Shown piece by piece: positions 50,401 through 63,892 of a DNA stretch of 64,000 nucleotides (position 1 is its first letter; each line of letters starts with the position of its first letter). The stretch spans positions 11,393,905-11,457,904 of the forward strand of contig NC_049994.1 of assembly GCF_000003815.2 (NCBI RefSeq), read 5' to 3'. The translations under genes were made by a program, and so were the position numbers. This DNA is from Branchiostoma floridae. Its lineage: Eukaryota > Chordata > Leptocardii > Amphioxiformes > Branchiostomatidae. The notes beneath the pieces are model-generated. The model made no database searches. It saw only the letters and a program-made list of their open reading frames with translations, and was not told the DNA's origin.

Positions 50401-53400
50401 TTTTACGGTATCCCATGTGCTTCCAAAGACTTATCTAAATGCTCTTTCCATGCACCATGCACCCAGTTTAATGTCAAAACAGGCCAAATTTTGTCAAACT
50501 TCAGTCTGGTGCATTTCACATCAAAAGTGTGTTTTGTCAGGTGAGTTTACAACATTAAAGCAAATAAATTAGTACATCATGCCCGAAATTTTTTTCCGTC
50601 CCCTTGATTTTAACTGGAAATCCTGTCGAAGGTGCAATGATCCAAGGGGGATCTGGGGGTATGCTCCCCAAGAAAATTTTGATACCTAGACCCTCTGAAA
50701 TGCTATTTCCTTTATTTTGAGGGGCATATTTTGCTGGTTCAATTCGAATCTTTACGTGCTGATTTTTGTTTGTCATAGGAGATGGAATGGGCACTGGCTA
50801 GAACCCTGGTATGGCCTGAATACACTGTGTGGTATTCTCTATGCATGTGCTGATACCGACCTTTCCTTCCAACATGGAAGGCTGTGAGGTAGTACTCCAC
50901 CATGGCCATCATCCTGTCCTCTGGGCTCTCAGCCTCCGGGATACACAGGAACAGGTCCGGATGGGCCATAAAGTCTGCATACATCTCCAGAAGTGATCGT
51001 TTCTCCAGGATAAACGTTGGCAGCACAACCTAGGAAGCAGGAGTAAAATTTGGTCATTTGCTGTTTCCTTAAAGTTTCATTTTTCATTTTTACTCTTCTT
51101 CAATTACGAGAGAGATATTTATGCCAACTTTAATTTGCAAACCTCTTCCATTGGTATGGTAAACACAAAATAAAATAAGAGCCTGATTAAGAGCATTATT
51201 AAACATTGTAGTGACAGAAACTAGATGTGTGCCCCTAACAATCTGACATTACAGTGTGGGTATAGTCATGAACCATATTGGCCCTCAACTAAGGCACCAT
51301 TGGACCTGAGCCAAACCAAACTTCCAATTCTCCAAGTATCCTAATACAATGTATGTCACTTTTGGCTTTGAATTCATTTCACCACTCTGCAATATTCACC
51401 TACTGTATGCCAAGACAGTAACAAACACACCTACTGATTACAGTATGTCTATTTCCATGGAGGTAACAACTCCACTACCAACCTCTAAATATTTTTTCAA
51501 CAACACTTTTTTTGCACACACCTGCTGCCACCGTTAACATTTACTTCTGAGAACAAGTTCAAGTTTCTCAGACTGTTGAAGTTTGGTACCAAGAAGACAA
51601 TTGAAAGGGAATTACAGTACTAACCCTTGTTAGATCCATGCCCAATTTGAGCTGAGACAGTAGGTGCAAAATGATACTCTTGTGCTCCTCCACAGTTCCC
51701 CCAAAAAACAAATAAACACACAAACAAACAAACTAACCCTTGTGAGATCCATGCCCAGTTTGAGCTGAGACAGAAGGTGCAGAATAATGCTCTTATGCTC
51801 CTCCACAGTTCCTAGATCTGCCTCATCCTGATCTATGTCATCCATGACCTCGTTGTCGTGGTTGATGTCGTAGACTTCCAGCATGCCCGACCCGAAGCAG
51901 ATGTCCTGGTTTGCCGACATGTTGGACGGGAAGGAGGACGATTTGGGGAGCTTTTTCCTGGAGGAGGGAGGGGTGGCGTTTGGGGGGGACCTAGGCTCCA
52001 ACCATTCTATTGTGGCACCTGTGGACATACATGTATGAAATAAAGCAGTCAGACTCAGAGGTAACTCCTATGGGCGGTAAGTTTACTTCACATTCTTACA
52101 TCTATTGGTCAAAGCTTTAACATGAAATACAGGAAGACTGTTTGAGTTTCATCAGATTGAATATTTTCATGTACCAATAGTTTTGAATCTGTGGGATTCT
52201 GCTAGATTTGGTCGGGTAAACAGATTGAAACCATTTCTGTCCTAGGCATAAGCACACTCTGGCAGAACATATAGGAACTGCACTACAGACACAACTATTT
52301 TTCACTCCCTTCAGTTTTCTGAGGTGCATATTAACTCTTACGGATATAAGTTACAAGATATAAATCTAAGTTGCATACTATCATGAATATATCAATTAAA
52401 GAATATTCAACACATTTGGTCAGAGATATCAGTCATGATGTGTATACATGTACCTAGTTATTCTGATCAATCAGATATTTGAATCCCAACAAATCATCAA
52501 TTAATCAATGAAATGATCAATAAGACGAACCAACCTTTTGGTAAGGATGGTGTCTTGGTCTCAGCCATGTGCGAGTGCTGTAAGATGGCAAAACACTGCC
52601 CTAGACATTGCATTGTGGTTTGTGACGTCGCTTTCAGTAACAACAGATCATGGTCCAGGCTGCGGACACCCTGAGTCGCTGTGGGCAGCCCCTCAATCAC
52701 CCTGGATAGGGAAACCTGTATGTGGGAATGGTCAATATGATTAAAACTCATTTACGTTCTAAATTTCACAGCATGGCAACAAGAAATTAATTCAAACAAT
52801 TTCATCCACAGTAAATGTATATATTCAGTTTTTGTCAATTTTTTGTTTTGTTTTTATTAATACTTTTGAATTTCATGATGATTCTGCACAGAAAAATGTT
52901 TGGGTGCACAACATAATTCTACAGCTGACTTCAAACTTGTAGATATGTGAAGTTTGTACAATGTACATGAGATAGAGTACATGTACAATAAAGGTTTTAT
53001 TGCTTTTTCTGATTCATAGATTCCATGAATATTCTAAATACTGGTGTAAAATAGTACCTTTAATACTCTATGAGACCTACAAAATATGCACCCACAGCCC
53101 AGAATCAGGTGAAAGTTAAGCTCCAATTTTGGGCAGTATTTTGAGCCCTATGGAGGTAAAACATTTCAAAAAAGCTTGAGCAAAATGTTAGGACAGAAAT
53201 GGGACTGAGACCTGTTGCTGCTCTGCCTGGTGGAGGACCTCCCGTACGTTCTGGAAGGCCTGTGGTTCGTGGACAGGCGGCGCCGCAGGAGGAGTCTTCT
53301 TGTGAGGCGTGGTGTGGATGACGGGGGCGGTGTTGGGGGGCTGGGACTGGGTCCGGCTGGAATAGGAGATCATGAATGAATGAAGAAACTACAACATTAA

Positions 53401-56400
53401 TCAACAACAATTATACATTGTAGATTGTTATCCTAAAATTTTGCTAAGCTAAGATGGTTCATTATTTTTAAATATATATCAAACAAGTCATAGCTAGAGA
53501 ATCAGTGGTTCAACCAGTTTTTCTAAGCTTTACTTATATTGAATTGTTCTGCCAGTTCATTCTAGTGATGCTGAAGAAGAGTGATGGGGTCACTCGAAAT
53601 GGCCGGAAGTAAATCTCAGTTTTGTATCCACTGTAACAGTTGTAGAGATTGAATTGTATCTGAATGAAATTCTATTAAATCTAAACATCACCAGAGTCTA
53701 ATATCAACTTCTACATACAACACTGGTCACTTTCAATCTAAAAAGTCACTTTCTAAACGAAGACCTCATCCCAAATTTTTATTTATTTCAATGTTGCTTT
53801 GGTCATCGGTCAGCCGGATCTTTGGAGTAGTTTTGGAGCATTTTAAGAGTATTTTGATAAACCTCACTAGTATGTAACAAACTGATCACAAACCAGTAAG
53901 TTCAAATATATGTCAAGATTCAGTCAATCAAACTAAGCCCTTGCACTTACCTGACAGCCCGTTTGGAGGCAGTTGAGATGGGAGTGGTGGGAGCACTCTT
54001 GGTGGAGCTTGGGGTGGAACTGGAGTTGGATATTGAATGTGACCTTGGATGGGGTGGAGGTAAACTCTGAAGAGACAAAGGAATAGTTATCAACACAGAA
54101 TCATATGCCGCAAGGGCCCAAAATCACCTTGACCTTCGTCTATAAACCTATCTACATACCTATAGTGTCATTACAATCCATTTAGAGGTTCTAAGGTTAC
54201 ATGTTCATTCTCATTTATTTATCGGTAATCACAACAGACCTCAGAATGGTTAGGGTAAAATAGAATAGAACTGCATTTTTCCCATTTCTTAGTCAGGTAG
54301 TAATTCAAAACCTAATTTGTTTAAATTATCATAATGTCATAAGTTACGTTTGTGAAGATTATACATCCAGGAATATAATGAATAGATGAAAGTTGAATCT
54401 CTTCTTCTGGATAAATGAAATTTAATTCAGACGTTTCAAACGACATCCGTCGTTCTTCTTCAGTGAAATAAAAATAAAAGTTTACAACTCTGCGGAATAA
54501 GGANNNNNNNNNNNNNNNNNNNNNNNNNNNNNNNNNNNNNNNNNNNNNNNNNNNNNNNNNNNNNNNNNNNNNNNNNNNNNNNNNNNNNNNNNNNNNNNNN
54601 NNNTTTCATGTATAAGTTGTTCCTATCAAATTTCATGCCATAATGACCATAGCAGGGGCATATTTTCTCTTATTCCTATCATAACCTAGTAATAAGTTAT
54701 TGCTGTCAAATTTCATGCCATAATGACTATAGCAGGGTCGTATTTTCTCCTATCAGTAATTGTAATCTGAAAACTGTTTTTGAAAATTCAGCCCTCAGTT
54801 TTTTCCACAAAGACTCTGGAAAAGGATTGATCGTATCAATGTGACCTTCATTATGAATGAAGGATTCCGTGTTAGCTTTGATGACGTCAGGGCCAGTCAC
54901 GTGGCATACAGTCACCGCGTATCTCCATCCCACATGCTAAGATTCAATTTACATGCAAATGCCCTGCCTTTAGAACATAGTTAACCCTAATTTTCCAGCA
55001 CAAGCCATGAGCTTAGTGCTGTGTGTACGGGGACAATCCAGTGTAGAACTTATTGAGTCAACATTTACATTGACTGAAGTGAAAGCTGGAGATTAACTAC
55101 AACGAACAACAAGGGAGGGGGGCAGGGAGTGGTCTATTGATTGTTATTGTTTTAACCTTGAATGCTACATTTTGTAGATATCCCCTCCCATATGCACACT
55201 ACCATATTCATAGCATTGTGTTCAACTTTGATCTTCCTTTTCTACAACAAAATACTTCAGGCCATTACAAAATGTACATATTGCACAATCTAGTTAACAC
55301 CCCCTGGGGTGCAATAAAACTGGTGCCATGATACTTCTAAAAATCCCACAGGTGATCATCATTATTCAAAGGTTATTTCTAAACAACTGGGTACATATCC
55401 CAAGGCTGTTTTACAAATGCATTTTCTGACAGTGAGAAAAAATTTACGACTCAAGTGCAAAAACGTTTCCATGTACACGTGCGCTGCTTAGAAACATTAG
55501 TGCAGGCAGTCGGAACAAAATTGGGTAGTCCATTATGGTAGACTCTTTATCCATCAGTATGGTCCTAAATTGAATTCTCTTGGAGAATACATAATGAATA
55601 AGAAAGAAGAATGTTTTAGGAAAAAATACCTACTTTTTTTAACTGGATGCTACTTCAGCACCAAGGACAGATCTTGTTTGTCTATCCAGTGTAACAGTCA
55701 ATTATGTGCCCCTGACCAGAATTACCCAGTGTATTCTGGCCATGGGCCTTTTGAAGGAGAAGAGTGTTTGAAGACAAAAATAACTGCTTTCTAGATCCTG
55801 TTGCCACATCAGCACCGAGGACAGATCTTGTTTGTCTACCCAGTGTAACAGTCAACTGTGGGCCCCCGATGAGAATATCCTGATGTATTCTGGCCATGGG
55901 TGTGTTCTGGGTTTTTTTTTTTTGAAGAAGAATGTTTGAGGACAAAAATATCTGCTTTCTAGATCCTGTTGCCACATCAGCACCAAGGACAGATCTTGTT
56001 TGTCTATCCAGTGTAACAGTCAATTATGTGCCCCTGACCAGAATTACCCAGTGTATTCTGGCCATGGGCCTTTTGAAGGAGAAGAGTGTTTGAAGACAAA
56101 AATAACTGCTTTCTAGGACTGGTTGCTACTTCAGAACCAAGGACAGATCTTGTTTGTCTACCCAGTGTAACAGGCCATAATGTGCCCCTGACCAGAATTA
56201 CCCAGTGTATTCTGGCCTCTTAAAGAAAAATGTTTGAAGACAAAAATATCTGCTTTCAATATAGACCCGTTTGCCACTTCAGCACCAAGGACAGATCTTG
56301 TTTGTCTACAGAGCGTAACAGGCCATAATGGGCCCTTGATAAGAATATTTTGATGTATTCTGGCCATAGCTGTGTTCTAGCCTTTTGAAGAAGAATATTT

Positions 56401-59400
56401 GAAGAAAAAACATATCTGCTTTCTAGTTCTAGTTGCTACTTCAGCACCAAGGACAGTCCTTGTTTGTCTCAATAATAGAATATCCCTGGGTGTATTCTGG
56501 CCAGGAATGTGTTCTTGCCTGTTATATATATATTTCAAAATGTACAATTTGGCGATCTTTCTTTAGGTACAATAACCTTTCTTGACTGCTCGGTTATCAT
56601 TTTGCCAATTTCTGTATCATGTAATGTGACATCATCCTTTCCTTTCACTATTTGCTATATTTTGGTTCTAATAATCTCAAGAAATCACTAGGAAATATTC
56701 CATTCCCCCACTGAATTGTCCCCATGGTATGGCATCTTAAGTTGGGGTCCATTATATTTTTCCGTTCACTTTTAGATGATCTTGATTAATGTAGTACGTG
56801 GGAGTACATGTAGGTACAAAAGCCTAGATGGATAACATCAGACTGCACTTAACAGGAAGACATTTGTATCCGCTGAAATGTCGAGAAAGTAAGGAATCCC
56901 CCAAGGCAGCGTAACATAAAACTTGTTATGACAGATATATCAGATGCATGCATTTTCAAAGTCTTTCAGAATCAGATATACATGTTTGTTTGTTTTTTAC
57001 CTTTATTTATTCATGTACAGAATACATCTCTTACAATATTGATGTGCAGTCTCTACAATCTTCAAAATATGTACATTAAAGATGTGACAGACTGCACATA
57101 CATATTGTAGTATGAAGTTGCAACAGACTGCACATACATATTGTAGTATGAAGACATCCCCAGGGCCTTTTCTGAGAAAAGGATTGAGAGGAAAATACTG
57201 AAGGCATAAAAGGAAAATGCAAAAGTGAGAGGGAGTGCACAGAAGGGGGGGGGGGGGGAGATATATTTAAAATGCTCCTGTTGTTTAATGTAAGAAGAGA
57301 AATTTGGTGAGTAAATATTACTACAGTAACTGCAGTTGCCTTCATTTCTTTACACTGATGATTCTAAATAATTGTGGATTCATGTTGTGAATATTACCAA
57401 TAAAAGACTGTTACCCATACATGTAGGTACATCATTTTTGTACGATACAAATAAAAGGGGTACTTTATGTATAATGTCTCCCGATACTAGTAATAGGCAC
57501 ATGTGTGGGATTAGATTACAAAGGCTTTTCCAAGAATTGACGATGGATAGAGAGGGTTATCTTCCCAACATCTGTGTCTCCAGCAATCATAAGGAAGATA
57601 CGGTGAGGATAAGGATGTCACAATGGTTACCATGGCAACTGATATGACGTCTTTGACACTAGGTCACTGACCGGCCATACGGTGATATAGCAGCATGAGA
57701 CAATGTTTTTTCTGGGTCGACTATTCTAGTCAAACAAGGGACACAGACTCATCAGTGATGAAATAAATGTACTGAGCTATTACACCCTTCATAATAAATA
57801 TTGACCTACAAACGTACTAGAATATGAAATAGAGGTTAGATGAATGAAACAAGCTCATTAGGGATGTTTGATATCTTACAAGCAATTAGTAAATGCTTGT
57901 ATGTACAATGAAACCATCCCTTCTAGTTTACTGTACCCTCTTACCATCAGGGTCCATTTTACTCATTTAAAAGACAAAGACAGTCAAAGGCAGATTTAGT
58001 AGTGCTTTGGGGCCATTCTAAGTCCCCCAGACAAAAAGAACAGCGATATATAGAATTCTGCTGCCTTGGTGTAAACTAGGAAATATAGAAACATAACAGA
58101 AAAGCTCAAACATTACTTCATTCCCTTGGGTGTGATAAAAATAATTCTGCCTACCTGAGCCAACGTTTCTGTGTGATATTGAGCAACTGAGCGCAGTCGA
58201 TTCACCCACTGCTGCCGCTCTTTAGCATCAAATGCTGCAAAACAAAGGAAAGTCAGTCAACAAAAATAAAGGGCACATTTTTTGTCAAAAATTGTTGCAA
58301 ACATTTGACAGAAAATGGTAATTTTTCACCATTAATACAAAAATGACTCCTCTCTATAGTGACCACATGCCTACAATTAGACAATGATTCTAATTGAGTA
58401 TCAGCCCCCTACATGGTCTTATTGAGCATGTTTGACTATACAACGGTTACCGTTTAAATATATAAAGAACAAAACAAACACATAATACTTCTTCTTACCG
58501 ATACAACACCCAGAGGTTGTGCTTAATACTGGGAGGACCAGACTGTTATGCCTGCACATTTGCACGTACGTATACCCACGCATCCCAGCGCAACTCAGGG
58601 CTGATTATTAGTCATGACACTTAACGTTATGATTCGTGGCTTGTGGGTTCTCCCTGCAACTTAGCTAAATATAGTGGCAACCCACTGAGGCAGATACAAA
58701 AGTGCTATCACTTATCATGATCATAATAATTACAACAGACTACAGGTACAATTTGAGTCTCGCGGAACCAATCTACCCTCATAAATGCTTAGGAAGGATT
58801 TTTATCGTCTGAATCTGATGTGAGAGTGTAATAAAAAAAATAAATTTGGGTCATTTCTGTAATTTCATATAATGTGACCTTTTTAAAGTTTTATAACCAT
58901 TAATTATAACTTACATAAATTAGCTATTTTTTGGTATGTTAAAAATGGAAATGCTGTTGTTTAGGGCAAGAAATAATTATGATAATAGCAGTTACGATAT
59001 ATGAACTTAATATACATCATAACTGGCATGAATTGTAAATATGCAGGGCTGGCTATTCCATACAATATCTAACACCAATAAAGTTCATCCATGCTTTCAG
59101 CTATCTTTGCCACAAACAACTTGTCAGTCATCGTTAATAATATCTAGAATGACTTCACCCAAAAAGAATTCTAAAAAAATTTGTAATATTCCTTAGACAT
59201 ATCTGAGGCAAATTTATGATGCTAAAAACTTGTCCTGTAACTATAACTAGAAGGAGAAATTTGAGCAAAGAGCCTGGCAAATACTCAATACCAGCAAAAT
59301 ACATTTCCTTAGAGCCTCCTTCAGTGGCAGGATTTATAAAGATTCCTCCCTCACGACTCCCTTCTGCTGCCCTCTATACGGTGTGAAACACTTCTGCCAT

Positions 59401-62400
59401 GGTCGTATCATCCATCATCTCCCTGGTTACCATGGTAACTAATCGGATTATCCAACCGAATTGCGGGATTATCATTCAATTTCAGGAGAACACGGAACGT
59501 ACCCTTGCTACAGTTAATGCCACTTGCTCAAAATCGCTTTCCCCTAAAACCCGGGCAATCAAACGTTGATGCAGAATTACACATCAGGACGGCAGAAATA
59601 TTGTTGCCATGGCAACAGGGATGATTGCTGGTCCATCTGATTGGATTAAACCCATTGTGTCAACCATGAAAAATGGAATCTTATTTGTGATTTGATTTTG
59701 GCTCACCGTGAAAGGAGTGTTAGCTCGCTGGAGGTGCCTTGCTAAATTCCTTCACTATCATCTAGATTTCCACTTTTCTAGTTATAGAATATCTAACGTT
59801 ATTAGATTCTGACCAACACACCTTGCCAAAAATTAATACAATGGAGCTCTAGAAGAAATTATGAACCTAAGAATGTACTTGCCATATAATCTAAATACAA
59901 ATAACCATGGATCACTTTACCCTTGGAAGTCGTCCTTGGATACTGACAAATAACAACACTAGTTAAGGATAATCTACTTCTCAATACCCCAGTTGAAATA
60001 CTACAAACAACTTAATGAAGACAGCTACATGTTTAATGTCTTTGGTACCACATGTACATGACTGTATATATTTGGAATATATCTACTAATGTCCAAAAAC
60101 ATCAAGCTATCACGCAAGAAATAATTTCTTCATCTCTCCTAATGTATGGGGAACTCTTAATAAATTAGTACAAGATTCCAAAGCCTGTTTTTCCCTTTTG
60201 AACAGATCAGTCTTGTAAATGTAAGAACCTTTGTCCACCTACCTTTCAGTCTCCACATGAGTAAATGTAGGGCTTGCCATTGCTACATGTATCTAAGAGT
60301 ACCCCACTAAGCAAGTTCTCCTGACATAGCAACAAGGAAGATCATGACTGCCACATAAACTGTCAATCATGACCTCCTTATAAGGGTATCAGCCTGACCA
60401 GTTTTCAGAGGGGTAATTTTTTTCTCAAACATAATCTATTTTCTTTATAAATAAAATTATATTAAGTTTTCATATGATTGTTGTTGAGATGATATCCCAC
60501 CCCATTATAATCATATTTCTATGTATGTTTCTTTTGTAAATTTGTTAGTAAAGATGATCTCACCCCTGTTTGTCTCGTGGCATAGTCCATCCCTAAAACT
60601 CCCATTATGAACAGCACAAACAAGGATCAAGGTCAAATCCATCTCTGTCCTTGCATGCCATTACCCTCTGACTAAACTGCATTTTATAATTACTTTAGAT
60701 ATCCAGACGGCCATTTTCAAAATGTTTTATTATCTATCGGATCCTGCTCTATTTACTGTATTTTATAAGTATCTGATAAGAAACAAAGAAACAAATTTGT
60801 GAAGCAAAAAGAGAACATGTCATGTGGTTTGGGATTTCCCTTATAATGCAGTTGGGAAGAACATTGAAGATCAGCAGGTTTTACATCTAATATTATCATA
60901 TTTTTGCCAGCAATTCCACCAAAAAGTGGTTACCAAGGCTTTACAAAAATGTGTTGAACACCTGAATATCTTAAATTTGCGTAACTCCACTGCTGCATTA
61001 GCTTATCTCCTTATATTCATTATATTCTTTCATGTTTCAGTCTCAGCATACATGGTAGAATTATGAGACTTGACATTATTTTTGACAGTAACACTTAAAT
61101 CTTCAAGATTCTTAATGACATATCCACAAAAATACTCTACAACAATTTGATTGCTGTTTTATATCACAAGCTTACACATGTAATTCCTAGAGCCTTTTCA
61201 AGTACTAGCATCCATCTGAACTTCCATGGTGCCTGGCTACACCTACTGGTCAGAGGGGAAGTGATCTGATCTTATAAATCCCATAACCTTTTACATTAAC
61301 ACCTGCGGTCTACAGCACTTTTATACATGTATGTCAAACCCATTACTATAAATCTTTTAATAGATACTTGACCTCAATGAAAAGCAGCCTGCAGGCTGAT
61401 TTGAGATTCTTATGAATAAACTAAGTTTCAAATAATTTTCCACCCAGCTGTAACTGAACACAGGAATTCAGGTAGGCAGATCTTGCAGTGGTTTAACTTT
61501 TAAGACAGTAACAAGTAAGCTGGGGAAGGAGTTTAGCCGGCACAGGACTTTTATTTCACCGAGTTTTATTCTTCCACAGTGGAAGAAGAGGGATGAGCTC
61601 TGCCTTCTAGTAGCATTACCCAAGACACACTAGTACTTACACAGTTACATGGACTAACAACCCACTACCCCTACAGCCTTAAAAAGGCTAGCGCGCGCTA
61701 TGGGACCTTTGCCTTTTTTCAAACACAAACCACTAATGGGTTTCGTGGGTGGTGTGTTGGTGTTATGTGGGTGCCTTACTCCTACATTATATTACGTAAG
61801 TGCATTAGATTCTGACTCCTGTAACCTTTAATTAGCACTAGGTCATGTGCCAAGCAAATGGATTCTTAAAGTTTACATATGTACTACTATATATAGAAGT
61901 GTAGCCTTGGAGAAAAGGTGTATTCTACAAAACACTTTGAAGGACTACAAAACATTAGTATAAAAGCATCGTCAATAGTTTTTGAAGTTTTAGTATGATC
62001 CATAAATTCAGAGTGGTGCAAGTAACATTTGTCTAGTGCAGGTAATCTTCAATGTTACCTGCACTGCCTTGAATCATTGAGCCTTTCAGAGAAACTACAA
62101 AAAGCTGTCCTTACCACGTAACCTGTACACTTCGCCATTGGCAGCGTTGATACTGAACGTGTGAGAATCCTCGTCGCTGGGTGACATCACCGATCCCGCC
62201 AGCTGCAGCGAACCCCGCGGCCTCTGCTTCTTACTCTCCTCATTTACATAATAGTCAAGAACACCCGAGTCTGGGTCAAGTACAAACCACCTGTAGGTCA
62301 AGGGTCAAAAGTTCAAGGGTTAAAGGTTGCTTAGGCTTGATGTGATGAAGTTATACACGATCATGACCCAATTTCTCTAAATTAACATTATTTGTTATAT

Positions 62401-63892
62401 ACTTTTCTTGTCCTAGCAAATACCAGAATAAAAATCAAACACAGAAGATATGTAAAAATGGAAATTTCATGTCAGTGAAAGAATGAAGTTTTGTAATGTT
62501 CCCTCAAAATACAGGAAGTACCATGTGTTCTTGTAGCCTTTATCAAAATTGTGGACTCTTTATAATAGCAAGGGAATTACTGGGAGGCCAGAGATAAATG
62601 CTAATCTTGATCAAAAGACTTTCCTGTCTGGGCTACCACCTGAGACCACAGGAAAGTCTGACCATCAGTGGGGCCAAAGTATCTTTATTCATTGGATGTC
62701 ATCCAGGGGTTTTGTATGCTTTTGTACAGGAATTCGTGGCTTTTTCATAGTCATAAGATATGCATGAGTTTCAGAAAATCAATGAAAATGCTTCGGCACC
62801 CCTGATATCTCAAACTCACATATCACCCATCTCATAGAGACTGCAGTCAGTTTGGAGGCATGTCAATGATTGTGAAGAAATTGAGGCAACATACATTGCA
62901 AGAAAATGTTTGAAACATTGACAAGAAAATTCTGGAATCTTCAAACTCCCTCATCTAAAAACAAAATCTTACAAAGAAAGTAAAATATGCATCTGTGTGA
63001 GCATTAATATTCATAAAGTTTAACGTAAACTTTTAAAGTTACTGAATTATCAGTACAAACTGGGATCAGATAAGAAACGAGATCTGCAGTACTGTGCATG
63101 AATGCTAGATGGCATTCCACTATAGAAAATACAACACAAATAAAAGATAGTATATAATGTTACTCCATTTGTTGCTCTTCATCCTTGGAGACCAAACACT
63201 TTTTAATTTTAAACCTTTTCAGTCAATGAATAAATCGACTTTACTAAGCATGAATAAATTTATTTCAGCAAAATGCTTAGTAATGGAAAGGTTTAAGTAA
63301 GCATGCTACTGTAAAACTAATACGTAAAGGACTCTAATTATATATAATTGTGTGAGTCTAAACAGAAATTATTGCAAGACAAAGTTAAACCTGAACACAC
63401 AGAAATAAGGACAGAAAATGGAAGGACAGTAAGCAATCATACACACTTATCATATACATGTAGTCGTCAATAGAATGGTACAACATTCAAGAAATACGCA
63501 CAAAGACATGGACATTAAAATATGGTAGAAGAAAGAAATATATGTATTGGAAAACAACTCCAGTGAAAAAAAAAATTGTACCTTACAATTTTTTAATAAA
63601 ATAACACTTATAGAGTCCTCCTTTTGAAAAGAGACCAATAATAGAGTCATATTTGGCTTATTAAACTATGTCTTTTCATTCTGGCAAGAAAGCTTGACAT
63701 GCATAGATTTCAAATTTTTCCAGAACTGTGTTTAGACTATAGACATTTCTGTTCATAGACGTTGCCAGAAGTACAAACGTAGCTCTGGAAATGAAGCAGG
63801 AAAGTTCAGGAGAGACCAGTTCTTTACCTTACCTATATTGCCATCCAGTTATGAGGTTGGTATATTTGGCCAGCTGGCCTTGATATGGTTGC
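47470..63892 (-). CDS. OSBPL11: Oxysterol-binding protein-related protein, ORP10/ORP11 type (5' end beyond window)
   Basis: Thirteen exons in order: 63833-63892, 62115-62290, 58155-58234, 53951-54066, 53212-53356, 52535-52715, 51738-52018, 50861-51029, 50000-50199, 49237-49430, 48379-48556, 47921-48060, 47470-47668. Phases agree throughout, giving about 706 residues. ORPs transfer lipids (phosphatidylserine, PI4P, sterol) at membrane contact sites. The PH domain reads [17 protein letters not shown] to [13 protein letters not shown] Ser/Pro-rich linker, a helical segment ([12 protein letters not shown]) and the ORD follow. The ORD has [15 protein letters not shown] and the OSBP signature EQVSHHPP across an exon junction, then [10 protein letters not shown], and a C-terminal [16 protein letters not shown] helix. 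Human ORP11 is of similar length, so about 40 N-terminal residues are missing to the right. Donor GTCTCAG after exon 5 is weak. The first exon could instead begin at 63878. The last exon ends at a TGA (47470-47472). Confidence 0.9.
49067..49095 (+). repeat. Diverged solo end of the 19801-type foldback family
   Basis: ATGTCATCCATATGATTAAA followed by TCAACCTGG differs by a few bases from the ends at 20154-20181 and 25949-25977. It lies in an ORP intron. Confidence 0.5.
49121..49180 (-). repeat. Intronic copy of an ORP exon segment
   Basis: These 60 bp match 50059-50118, inside the ORP exon 50000-50199, at 57 of 60 positions and in the same orientation. Both contain AGCCAATCAGA motifs. If the intervening donor at 49236 were skipped, the frame would read through into this copy in the same register ([10 protein letters not shown]) and then stop. 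Confidence 0.8.
49469..49614 (-). mobile_element. MITE copy B (opposite orientation to 26877-27024)
   Basis: Reverse complement of this interval aligns along its length with copy A. Shared landmarks are GACTCATTCCTCA, GACATCTATCG, CCGCAGTCATCCCTCAGT and TTCTGAACCTTTATTCAGCC. The ends here read TATACAGTA/TACAGTATA. Confidence 0.75.
51625..51699 (-). repeat. Tandem duplicate of the 3' end of an ORP exon
   Basis: These 75 bp repeat the last 25 codons of the exon 51738-52018, including the same AGG|GTTAGT donor. The two copies differ at seven bases, all silent third-position or Leu first-position changes, so the encoded peptide (GTVEEHKS ... GMDLTR) is identical. The duplicate lies 38 bp beyond the main donor. 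It has no strong acceptor in front; TGTGGAG|GAG after a T-rich tract would give an in-frame 21-codon exon. Confidence 0.85.
54504..54603. other. Assembly gap (100 N)
   Basis: A run of exactly 100 N in an ORP intron, the conventional placeholder for a gap of unknown size. Confidence 1.
54604..54750 (+). repeat. ~80-bp tandem repeat next to the gap
   Basis: AAGTTGTTCCTATCAAATTT at 54614 recurs as AAGTTATTGCTGTCAAATTT at 54694. The following text, with TGCCATAATGAC and AGCAGGG, is also repeated. The array probably extends into the gap. Confidence 0.7.
55590..56510 (+). repeat. Six-unit tandem array, ~155-bp period, with higher-order structure
   Basis: AGGACAGATCTTGTTTGTCT or a close variant starts at 55664, 55818, 55986, 56140, 56288 and 56450 (spacings 154, 168, 154, 148, 162). 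Units 1 and 3 are almost identical over 150 bp while unit 2 differs, which points to duplication of a two-unit (~322-bp) block. Unit 2 carries a T tract that lengthens it. Confidence 0.85.
58235..62114 (-). other. 3.9-kb ORP intron inside the PH domain coding region
   Basis: Joins phase-1 ends at 62115 and 58234 within the PH domain. Nothing recognisable was seen beyond AT-rich sequence. Confidence 0.6.
62291..63832 (-). other. 1.5-kb ORP intron, no further features
   Basis: Runs from donor AG|GTAAGG (63832) to acceptor CTACAG (62291). AT-rich, with no repeats or exons recognised. Confidence 0.6.

Larger units (their letters stand above)
54067..58154 (-). other. 4.1-kb ORP intron between the PH-end and Ser/Pro-rich exons
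   Basis: Contains the gap, the two tandem arrays at 54604-54750 and 55590-56510, a short duplicated 40-bp sequence near 57080-57150 and a G tract at 57246-57258. No exon was recognised between the flanking ones, and their phases (0 to 0) are compatible. Confidence 0.6.
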
